Positions 32,154 through 44,724 of a DNA stretch of 64,000 nt are shown here, in pieces. This DNA comes from Eriocheir sinensis (lineage: Eukaryota > Arthropoda > Malacostraca > Decapoda > Varunidae), in contig NC_066544.1 in assembly GCF_024679095.1 (NCBI RefSeq), forward strand, positions 1,028,853 through 1,092,852, written 5' to 3'. Every line of letters starts with the position of its first letter. Positions within the stretch are counted from its first letter, which is position 1. Under the pieces are notes generated by a model. The model had not been told where the DNA came from, made no database searches, and saw only the letters and a list, made by a program, of their open reading frames with translations. A program made the position numbers and the translations under genes.

Positions 32154-32173
32154 ATTGATATCCTACTATAACA
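31752..32173 (-). repeat. 5' LTR of env-bearing element
   Basis: 422-bp partner of 23039-23481 with about 21 TAA units. Downstream on the minus strand comes TTTGGTTGGCAGCGG, where a TGG-type primer-binding site would be. Confidence 0.88.
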
Positions 32174-32179
32174 GTCTTC

Positions 32180-35100
32180 CTACTCCTCCAGTGGAATTGT
32201 AGAGGCCTACGAGCCTCGTGGGAGGAACTCCGAGCATTGATATCTCGGTTTTCTCCTGCTTGTCTTTGTTTACAGGAGACAATGCTCGGAGACTACACTC
32301 ACTCTAGTCCTCCTGGGTATCGTGCCGTTTACAGTACCCCTAATCCTAGACAGGGCCACCATGGTGGCACCGCCATATTCGTTCGCTGTGATATCCCTTA
32401 TGTCCCATTACAGCTTCACTCAACGTTGCAGTCTGTTGCTGTTAAGGTTTATTTGGGCAAATTGTATACATTATGTAGCCTTTATCTCCCTCCTGGTGTT
32501 CCAGTTGACAGACACGATCTTGACGACCTGGTGCAGGAACTTTCCTCGCCTTTACTTTTATTAGGGGATTTTAACGGTCGCCATCCGTTGTGGGATGATG
32601 GTGCTACCAACCCCCGCGCACTTTTAGTTGCTTCTTTTATTGAGGATCAGGGATTAGAAATTTTAAACTCTGGGGAGGTGACACATTTCCATAGCCAAAC
32701 TGGTACTTTTACCTCTATAGATCTTTCACTTTGCACTTCTAATTCTCTTCCTGATTTTCGTTGGCGGGTCTTACCGGACTTGTATGGCAGTGACCACTTT
32801 CCAATTTTATTGGAACGCATTGATTCTGTACCACAGTCACGTCTTTCTCGCTGGAGTCTAGATAAAGCAGACTGGCAGCGATTTACGGAACTTAGCTCCT
32901 CTCTTCGTCCGTTGGCTGACTTTGGAACTTCTGACGAGGCTGCATCCTATTTCACTGATGCCCTACATTCTGCAGCCCTTTAATCCGTCCCCAGGACGTC
33001 TGGTCAGTTCCCTAAACGTCCTGTTCCCTGGTGGAACGCCGTTTGCACTGCTGCTGTGCAAGAGAAGCGTGCTGCATTCTCTCGACTTCGTCGTCACCGT
33101 GGGGACCCCAAGTGTTTGGATGCTTTTCGGCGAGCGCGTGCTCGAGCACGACGCACTTTCAAGGAGGCTCAACGAATTTCTTGGAAGGCTTATCTCTCTT
33201 CCATCACAACCAGGACTACACTCACAGAAGTCTTTAACAGAGTTCGTAAGATCTCTGGGAAGTTTTCCCCCCCTCCCCCTCCAGTGTTATGGCATGCAGG
33301 GGAAACGGTGGCGGACCCTAAGACTGTTGCTGACTTATTCGCCAAGCACTTTGCCAGTGTCTCTAGGAAAGATCCTACTGCACCAGGGGCTCGTCATCGG
33401 CGGGATTTGGAATCACTCGGCGTTAACTTCGCTTCCACCGGAGGGGAATCTTATAATATCCCATTTTCTCTCTCCGAGTTGAAGACGGCTTTATCCCAGT
33501 GTCATGATTCCTCGCCAGGTCCAGACGACATCCCTTATGCTTTCTTACGTCACATGTCTGACTGTGGTTTTACATTTTTATTGGATCTTTACAAATTAAT
33601 TTGGCGTACCGGTGATTTTCCATCTCTGTGGAGTGTGGCTGTAATTCTCCCCATTCTGAAGCCTGGGAAAGATCATCTCCAAGCAACTAACTATCGTCCT
33701 GTTTCTTTAACATCCTGCATTTGTAAAGTGATGGAGAAGATGGTGAATGTCAGGCTTATGTGGTACTTGGAGAGCCGGAATTTATTGACCCCGGTGCAAT
33801 ATGGTTTCCGAAAGATGCGCTCCACTTCGGATGCTCTTTTATCCTTGGAGTCCTCAGTTTGTGAGGCGTTTGCCAATAATCACCACCAGGTGACCGTGTT
33901 TTTTGATCTGGAGAAGGCCTATGACACAGCTTGGTGTCATGGAATTTCACTTAATCTGTTTGAGTTTGGTCTTCGTGGCCGTCTCCCTTTTTTTTATTCA
34001 GGAGTTTTTATCTCGTCGTCTTTTACGGGTTAGAGTGGGGAGTACTCTTTCCGAGGTTTGTCCACTGGAGGATGGTGTATCACAGGGAAGTATTCTCAGT
34101 GTTACGCTATTTGCTGTGGCTATTAATGGAGTCGTTGGTGTCCTGCCTGATGGAGTTCATAGCTCCTTATATGTAGACGATTTATCCATTTCGTTTTCTG
34201 CGACAAGGATGTCGTTGATTGAACGAAAACTGCAATTGACTATTAATAGAGTCGCCAATTGGGCAAATACGCGCGGCTTTCGATTTTCGTCCTCAAAGAC
34301 AGTAGCTATGGATTTCTGTCTTCTCGAGGCGTTCATCCGGACCCTGACTTATATCTTGGTAATAGGCGACTGTCCTATGTAGAGACGACTCGTTACCTCG
34401 GTCTTTTATTTGATAGCCGCCTAACCTGGGTTCCTCATTTACGTTACGTTAAGGCGGCTTGTCAGAAAGCCCTGTCCCTCTTTCGTGTTTTAGCTCATAC
34501 CTCTTGGGGTGCAGCCAGGGACACGCTACTCCTCCTCCACAGAACACTCATCCTTTCCAAGCTGGAATATGGCTGCGAGGTATACTCCTCCGCCAAGGAG
34601 GCTCACCTACGCGTGTTGGACTCAGTACACCACGCCGGGGTCCGCTTGGCTACTGGTGCATTCCGGTCTTCACCGATACCTAGCCTCCTCGTGGATGCTG
34701 GCGTCCTGCCTCTGGATTTGAGACGCCAGTCCTCTCTATTCCGTTGCTGGTGCCGCGTCCAACGCCTTCCAGAATCAGTTCCTTGTGTGTCAATTTTGCT
34801 GGATTCCCGTTCGCCTGCATATGATGAGCAACCTAGTCTCCCTAAACCTTTTGGGTTTCGGGTAGCGTCTGCCATGACACCGTTGTCTTTCCCTCCCATT
34901 CCTATCTGCTCTTATCGAGTACCTAGGGTTGGATACTGGCAGTTGCCCGGTGTATCCGTGTGTTCTCCCACTATAGATAGTAAGAGGGATTTACCGCCAT
35001 CTGCGTCCCGAGCCTTATTTTTAGAGCATTTCACTGAACACTCGGACTCCATCCCTGTCTTTACTGATGGCTCTAAATTGGATGCTGGAGTTGGCTTTGG

Positions 35101-35890
35101 TGTTGTGTTCCCCTCCTTCTGTCGGGGAGGTAGTCTTTCTTCTGTTGCTTCTGTATTAACTGCAGAGCTGTCTGCAATAGTCCTCTTTTTACAGATTATT
35201 TTTACCTTTCCTGTGTACTCTTTTATGATTTTTAGTGATTCTCGTAGCGCTGTTTCTGCGCTGGGCTCCTTTACTCCCTCTGTTAATCCCCTAGTTTTAT
35301 CTGCTCTCGAGTGGCTGTATTTGCTCAGCAACAGGGGATATCGCGTTGGGTTTTGTTGGGTTCCAGGACACGTTGGCGTACACGGGAACGAACGAGCTGA
35401 TGGACTTGCAAGGGAGGCAGCAGCTAAAGCTGCCCCTCCAAGTGCTGTCCCATGTATAGATATGTTTCCAGAGATTCGCAAGGCAATTCTTGCCAGTTGG
35501 CAGGAGAGGTGGAATGCTCGGGGTGCGACTTCCAAAATGGGAGAGATTACCAGGACTGTGTCTCGTCCTTGGTCATACGAAAGTGTCCGTGACCGTCGCT
35601 CGCAGGCAGCCTTGACCCGTCTTCGGACGGGTCATACGCGTCTAACACATGGTTACCTCATGTCCCGGGGAGTGCAGCCTTATTGTGATGACTGCTTGGT
35701 TCCCCTGACCGTGCGGCACTTGCTGGTCGAGTGCCCCAGTTCGGGGGACCTGCGAGTGCGATACCTGTCGCAGTGTCGGGGAGAAGACGGATCATTCCGT
35801 CTCTCGCTGGTGCTGGGAGGGAGATGCCTTTCCCCGGGACATGAGGTACTTCTCTTTATGGAGAAGGCTGGCCTTCTCCATGAGTTATGA
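32180..35890 (+). pseudogene. ORF2 (endonuclease-RT-RNase H) of I-like LINE
   Basis: The APE endonuclease begins L-L-Q-W-N-C-R-G-L and includes C-L-Q-E-T, L-L-L-G-D-F-N-G-R-H-P-L-W and the G-S-D-H-F-P end. A stop at about 32981-32983 interrupts the linker. RT shows P-G-P-D-D-I-P-Y, N-Y-R-P-V-S-L-T and D-L-E-K-A-Y-D. A T-run indel near 33990 and a second shift near 34310 change frame, with Y-V-D-D between them near 34170. RNase H has F-T-D-G-S-K, A-E-L-S, F-S-D-S-R-S-A and G-N-E-R-A-D. A C-x2-C...H-x4-C knuckle closes the protein. Upstream codons are cut by the env-bearing element. Confidence 0.85.
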
Positions 35891-36069
35891 CCGTTTTCTG
35901 TGTGATTTGTTTCGTCTCGTTTTGTTTGGCTTTGCTCTTAGTTTACTCTTTTAGGTTCCTTTTTTAGCCCTTTTAGTTTTTTTTTTCTTTTCTTTAGTTT
36001 TCAACTCATTGAATGCGGCGCCATATGACCCTGGCTGTTGCGGCACCTAATTTAAATAAATCAATCAAT
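35891..36069 (+). other. 3' UTR and tail of I-like LINE
   Basis: T-rich UTR followed by GCGGCGCCATATGACCCTGG and a second CGGCACC block that can form a short stem, then AATAAATCAATCAATT. The ATCA-type tail and the stem resemble 3' ends of I/Nimb LINEs (recalled). Confidence 0.6.
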
Positions 36070-36610
36070 TGTAGTAGTCTGCAGTCGTCAGTAGTCTTTA
36101 CTGCTCTAAACAGTAAACTATCGTCGGCAAATAGTCTAGTGGAAGAGTTAGGCGTTGACAGTGGAAGTTTGTTAATGTACAGGAGGAAAAGAAGGGTGCC
36201 TAGAACGGTGCCTTGTGGGACACCTGAAGAAACAGGGACGGTGTCAGATGAAGATCCGTCAAAAAGAACACGTTGAGTCCTGTTAGTAAGAAATGCAGTG
36301 ATCCAGTGAAGAATAGGTCCTGAAATACCATAGTATTTCAATTTTAATGTCAGTTTTTTTGTGCGGGACTTTGTCGAAGGTTTTGGCAAAATCTAAAACA
36401 ATAGTGTCAACTTGTTTAATGTCACGTCGGTCAAGTAGCTTCGTAATGTCGTGATATGTAGTAATGAGTTGCGATTCACATGAGCGTTTAGGTCGAAAGC
36501 CGTGTTGTGAGTCAGTAAGGCTATTGTTTGCATCAAGGTGATTGATTCATTATGTGTTTGTGTATTATGTGTTCGAAAATTTTACATGGAATCGATAAAT
36601 CATAATCCAG
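36070..36610 (-). pseudogene. L2/CR1-like LINE, upstream RT part (copy 1 continued)
   Basis: Continues the copy cut at 17606. The minus strand encodes Q-H-G-F-R-P-K-R-S-C-E-S-Q-L, V-L-D-F-A-K-T-F-D-K-V-P-H, S-S-G-V-P-Q-G-T-V-L-G-T and L-F-A-D-D-S-L-L-F with the catalytic Asp pair. An indel at about 36355 shifts the frame. The copy is 5'-truncated near 36610. Confidence 0.8.
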
Positions 36611-37181
36611 TCATAAGTACGTAAACAAACCCTTCGACAGCCAGCTCGCAGGTATTTCCCTCGAAAAGGCACCCTCAGAGACTACACTGTTGAGGAGATG
36701 CTTTCTGGGAAATTATTAACGAGGAACAGAATAAAAGCAGACATCCTATGAGGATCTGGTCAAGAAATACGTCCTAGAGATAGTACCGGAGTTGCCGCCA
36801 TCGACTGCTTCAACAGGTAAGGCCAGTGAATGGCATATTGTATTTTACTTTGCTAGGAGTATAGAGGAACTTACATGAATAATTAACATAATTCCTGCCT
36901 GATTCATTGCTAAATGCTATGGTATAAATCATATTTTTGAGCCCAAGCCAAACAATTGCCTCAAAATAAATCCCTCCGATGTTAGTTATACAAATCTCTC
37001 ACCACTGTCAAAGTAATCAAATCGCTCAATTTTGATTATAGCCAAAGTCACTGTAGCCCAACTCAAAATACGATGTATAAGCCAAGGCTGCCATGGGCAT
37101 GCTGAAGGCTATTGGAACTTATCTAGAATTGCACCCAACTCACTGCAGTGGCTGTTACTTACAGGAGGAAAATAAGGGGCT
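36611..37181. other. No gene recognised
   Basis: AT-rich anonymous DNA between two L2-like copies. Confidence 0.4.
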
Positions 37182-38192
37182 GGATCTAGACGAATAATGC
37201 GCAGGGCACCCGTACAGGTGCATATCAAGCATATTTGTGTTGGCTGTTGGGGGGACGGGGGAGCCGAGTGTGCAGGGGAGGGAAGTGAATCAAGTGTAAT
37301 TGTTAGTGTTGATGTGTCGTGGTGACAAGTGATTGTGTATTTGTTTTCTGAATGAGTCTATTGTACCGCAGTCTAAAATCTGATGAGGGAGGTTGTTCTA
37401 GCCACGTATGGTGCGTGGAAAGTATGAGTGCTTGTATGCGTCAGTGTTAGTGTGATATGTTTGGTATTTATGGATGTGTGTGTTACGAGTACGTTGACTG
37501 TTTGCGTTGTGTAAGTATGTATGTGGATCAATGTTAATGTGAGTGTTTGTGATCTTGTACATAAGTGTAAGTCTGTGTGCCTGTCTGCGTATGTGAAGAG
37601 GTTCCATGTTTATCTGTTGTTTGATCCATGTTGTGATGCAAGGCGTTCGAGTGTAATTGTTTGTAATGAACCTAGCCGCCTTGGTGTTGATTTGTTCTAA
37701 CCTATCAATGTTTCTGTGTGTGTAAGGATCCCACACCGTGGAGCAGTATTCCAGTGTTGGTCTCGCAAGTGTGTCATAAGCTATGTGTTTAATGTCAAGT
37801 GTGCAGTTATGTAAATTCCTCCTCCGGAACTCCAGTGTTCTATTGGCTGTGGCACTGATATGGTCTATGTGAGTGTTGAATTTCAAGTTAGTTGAGAGAT
37901 GGATACCAAGGTATTTGTGTGTGTGAACTGATTTTAAATCTGAGTTATTGAGGGTGTAAGTATGATGGATGGGGTTATGAGCTCTGGTGAATCTTAATAG
38001 TTTGCATTTGTCTGGTCGGAAGTGCATCTGCCAGGTTCCCACCGTTCCCACCGCTCGAGGGCGTCCAAGTCGTTTCGTAGTAGTCTGCAGTCGTCACTAG
38101 TCTTTACTGCTCTAAACAGTAAACTATCGTCGGCAAATAGTCTAGTGGAAGAGTTAGGCGTTGACAGTGGAAGATCGTTAATGTACAGGAGG
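37182..38192 (-). pseudogene. L2/CR1-like LINE copy 2, 3' part
   Basis: About 217 codons (38051-37398) of the same family as copy 1: W-Q-M-H-F-R-P-D-K-C, K-Y-L-G-I-H-L-S and Y-C-S-T-V-W-D-P-Y. The 3' UTR is shared, ending near TCTAGATCCAG. It shows the uninterrupted target site of the I-like insertion at about 38070-38085. It stops at 38192 where a CR1-type LINE tail begins. Confidence 0.8.
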
Positions 38193-38236
38193 AAAAGATA
38201 CTTACAGATACTTACAGAAGACCTCCTGGAAGAGGC

Positions 38237-41241
<3,005 letters not shown>

Positions 41242-41303
41242 TACAATAAACTTACTAATTACATCCTTTACACCCCCAGCACATAATATACCAACAGTAT
41301 CTT

Positions 41304-42300
41304 CTACACTGGCTGTGATCCTTGATCTTCTACCTTGAAAACCCTTCTGTTCCAGGGTGGACCTCTGACCACATGCTTCCCCTTTCCCGTGTCCGTTAAG
41401 TTTTCTGCTTTTTTCAACAGTTCCTGATCCGTTTCTCTCTCCCTCCTGGTTAAATCATAGGCCACTCTAAAGTTCTTCAAGTTGTCATCCTTTCCCAGTT
41501 CTTTTATTTTTCTAGATATATAATTTCTCACTTCTGAAGCAGTCAATACAGCTAGCACTGGGCGATCTCGGCATTCCATCTTTTTCCCGAGCCTTATCAC
41601 TCTTACCATCTTTTCTTCATGAATCTCGCATGCATGCAAAATTTTCTTCATAATCTGTCTGTCATGTTTAATTCTTTCCTGAAACATACTTGAGTCACTT
41701 TCCGGTATATTGTATACCACTATGTTGTTTTCCCTCTTCATATCATTTAGTTCCTCAAACACTGTATTCATATCCATTTCTTTCTGTATTTCCCGAGATG
41801 CCTTCCTTTACCTCTTTTTTGGTTGAATTCTCCATCGCCGATATATTAATTTTACTCTTTCATCCGTGAACTCAAAACTTGCAAACTCTCGCTGTCTTTA
41901 TCCATGTGTTCACTGGTATCCACTGCCCTGGCCTCCAGCATCGCCACCCTACCAGTAATATTATCAAGGTCTTCTTTATCCACTTTGACTGCTTCACGAA
42001 TCTCCCTAACCTCTACCTGCAGCACCTCCTGTTTCTCAACTAAATCTGCTTGTATCTTCTCCAGCTTTTCTATATATGATTTCAGTTTTGCACATCCTTT
42101 CTTACAGGAAACACAATGCCAAGTAGATTGAGATCCAGCCTCTTCTTCCACCATGAACTTATAAACATCAGCTGGTATTTTTTCACATATAGCATGGTAC
42201 CATGTCTCAAGTATCACATAAAAGTGCCATATCCTTTTCTCTTACAATTTTACTGCATCTCCCACACACATCACTTGTACTTTCCTTCCTTTCCTCTTGA
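41304..42300 (-). pseudogene. ORF1 (PHD finger, coiled coil, RNA-binding) of CR1-type LINE
   Basis: The N-terminal part near 42300-42100 has C-G-R-C...C-D, then T-W-Y-H-A-I-C, then W-H-C-V-S-C-K-K-G-C, a PHD-like cross-braced zinc pattern. It is split by a small shift near 42215. A Glu/Lys-rich coiled coil (E-K-L-E-K-I-Q-A-D-L-V-E-K-Q) follows to about 41852. The C-terminal domain (41777-41304) contains N-I-V-V-Y-N-I-P-E-S and R-V-I-R-L-G-K, as in the RNA-binding ORF1 proteins of LINEs. Confidence 0.75.
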
Positions 42301-42633
42301 GACGTTTCTGTTGTTCTGCCTGCAGGTTTTCCTCCCGTCCCATCGTCCATCCGTCTACTCTCCATGTTTCCCCTTGATTTACCACTCAGTTGTAAGTTTA
42401 AAGTACACCAAATGTTTCAGTACACCTCCAAGTCAGTTTATGCTGGCTATCAGATGTCTTGGATGATGATATACATGGGCACAAGACATTAATTCAAAAG
42501 CTCACGGACGGCACATCCACCACACACGCCATCTTGCCTTCCTGCAAGATGGCAAGATGTATTACTTGGTTCTTAGGTTTAATGGCAAAATAAGCAGCAA
42601 TAGGTTACTATTATACTGGTAATAGGTTACTAT

Positions 42634-43016
42634 AGAGGCGGTGGCTGAGTGGTTAGCGTGACGGCCCCGCGTTCAGGAGCTCCAGGAGGGACGCGGGTTC
42701 GAATCCTGGCTGCCGCACAGCTGAGGTTTTTCAGTCACCACCGAGTGGCCTAAGACTACCCACATGCTGATCTGAAGACCACCCATCAATCCGGGCTCTA
42801 GATATCCTCTCCAAAGAGAAGCTCAAAGATGAGTTCCGGGGCGGCAGCATGAGCCAGCACAAGATGGCGCCACTATAAACACACGCCTGCGCCAGAACGG
42901 GCTGGGCCGACCATCAGGCCCCACCGGGAAGAAGCCTTGGGCCGACCATCAGGACCCACCGAGAAGAAGCCTACCGGCGCAAAAGGCAGCGACATAAAAA
43001 TAAAAATAAATAAATA
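42634..43016 (+). mobile_element. tRNA-derived SINE with perfect 13-bp target duplication
   Basis: AATAGGTTACTAT flanks both ends (42621-42633, 43017-43029). The head resembles a class II (Leu/Ser-type) tRNA: A box TGGCTGAGTGGTTAGCG and B box GGTTCGAATCC, with an extended variable arm between. The body includes an internal duplication of about 37 bp around GGGCCGACCATCAGG. The tail is A-rich AAATA repeats. The perfect duplication suggests a young insertion. Confidence 0.9.
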
Positions 43017-43029
43017 AATAGGTTACTAT

Positions 43030-44270
43030 CCTTGACAGTTCAGCAAATAAATCAATCTTTTGTATCTATTTACTGAGCAGTTCAGCAAGGAAGTAAATAA
43101 TGTGAGGTTGTATATCAACTCTGCTATGCAATATTGGGTAACTGCAGCTAATTGGCGACTAAGTCAGTTTATGGAATATAACTTTGTGCAGTCAACCTCT
43201 TTTCATTTTAGTACATGACAATAAAGACCCCCTAAAAAAAATAAAGTTGGTGTGTTTTTAATGAAAATGGGATGTTACATTGGCATGGAGTAAGCTTGGG
43301 AATATCATGTACTAAAAGCTTTGAAGCACTGCCTTATAAATTGTTAAAAATAATATTTTGCACCTCAAACGCTGCACGTCATGGTAGAACACCCTCTGGT
43401 CTGATAAATAATTATGAAGCGATTTGATAATCATTGATAGTTGCTCCATAAATAGCCACTCAGTAATGAAAATATCTAATCCTATTTAGCCTGAGACTGA
43501 TCTACATTAGATCTAATCTAACATACGTGTCAGTCGCTTATAAGCTTATTTATTTTCTGCTAACCTAGTGAATGACAGCGACTGGCATACGAAGAACAGT
43601 TTCACCGTGTTGATAGACTCATGGATTTCATATTTGCATATTGACCACACCAGCAGTGCCCCTTTATCATTTTAAATGTAAAAGAATGGTCAAGTTTGGT
43701 TCATGCTGTTGTCAATAAATTATCCTTTGCGTAGTTCAATGTCCATAAAATTTACACTAAGAGCGCATAATATTCTACGTAAATCACTAATATATTACTT
43801 GTCTCTATGCCTTTGCAGGGCCCAAAACGAAATGAGTGCGGTGGAACAAGGAAATGGAGGTGGCGGATGCAGTATCCCGGCTGTATTCTACTGACGGCTG
43901 ACTGAGTCCAACAGCAATCAGAAGCCACCTCATGGACAACCAGTGCCCCTCATGGAAACAAATACCGCCCCACACACACACACATTAATTAATTTATTAA
44001 TTTAATTATATAATGAACTACTTGTCTTCTCAGAGAGCCAGGCTTCATGGCCCGTCAGGTGGAGGTTTGAGCCACACTCGGTCGGGATTTTTCTGCTGAC
44101 AAAGGAATGGTTATTGTCCCACCTTGAGCGAGGGGGGATGGGATATGTGGTGTGTGAGGTCTCAGCAATGCCCAGAGATTGACTGTAATGAGCCTTGCTC
44201 TTGTTGGAAGGGTACTTTCTGGCAATGACGAGTCCAGCTCGTGGTCAGGCCGTGGGTGAATTACCCCCCC

Positions 44271-44272
<2 letters not shown>
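43030..44272. other. No gene recognised
   Basis: Anonymous DNA. A TTTGCAG acceptor-like site at about 43813-43819 precedes a short open frame ending at 43894, but no further exon evidence was found. Confidence 0.35.

Positions 44273-44346
<74 letters not shown>
44273..44346. repeat. (CA)n microsatellite
   Basis: CA tract of about 74 bp after a short C run. Confidence 0.97.
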
Positions 44347-44347
<1 letters not shown>

Positions 44348-44724
44348 TAATTTAATTTATTTTATTAATTTGATTATACATTATGGCGCCCAGCAGCCTT
44401 ATACACAGGGCCGCCTATGTCGGGACTCTATAAAAGGACTCTTACGATACAACGGCCTGTTTTGAGAGAAATCTCAAGACACTTGTGACATCAAGATCAA
44501 GATCACGGGGCAATATTTAGCTGTTAATTTCTGTTTCCAATTAATACACAATATATTTTAATTTATATAGCCCCTATAATATAAACAACCTATTAAACAT
44601 ATATTTCAATCGTTATCTCACGAATTACCATGTATTTTAAAAGATAATGATCGTGCAATATTTCGGACACTGGGCTGGACGCTAGGATAATAATTATGAC
44701 TAATTTTATGAGTCCCATACGATT
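44347..44724. other. No gene recognised
   Basis: AT-rich spacer before the 3' end of the long LINE A copy. Confidence 0.4.

Larger units (their letters stand above)
23039..32173 (-). mobile_element. Env-bearing Gypsy/errantivirus-like element (endogenous)
   Basis: Paired LTRs (23039-23481 and 31752-32173) enclose, on the minus strand, a tandem-repeat leader, gag remnant, protease, RT-RNase H-integrase and a membrane envelope gene. That is the gene order of insect errantiviruses (Metaviridae). TTCTT (23034-23038) and GTCTT (32174-32178) are an imperfect candidate duplication. It sits at the ORF1/ORF2 junction of the I-like LINE. The LTRs differ by about a dozen substitutions outside the TAA array, so insertion is fairly recent. 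A stop in env, a duplication in integrase and a damaged gag make it non-functional. Confidence 0.85.
17607..36069 (+). mobile_element. I-clade-like LINE carrying two nested LTR elements
   Basis: Host element pieces in order: 5' UTR (17607-17907 and 20778-21195), ORF1 (21196-22985), ORF2 (32180-35890) and 3' UTR ending in an ATCA-type tail (36069). TGTAATAGTCTGC (17594-17606) and TGTAGTAGTCTGC (36070-36082) are its target duplication inside an L2-like LINE. A second L2-like copy at about 38070-38085 shows the uninterrupted site. A retroviral-type RNase H after RT and CCHC knuckles in ORF1 fit the I/Nimb group. Without the two LTR insertions the element is about 6.5 kb, close to full length. 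Confidence 0.85.

Noticed and set aside
34912..35535. 207-codon minus-strand frame
   Set aside because: Antisense shadow of the RNase H region of the I-like ORF2.
43703..43894. Possible short host exon after TTTGCAG
   Set aside because: Only a weak acceptor-like site and a 63-codon frame with no recognisable features; insufficient to call.
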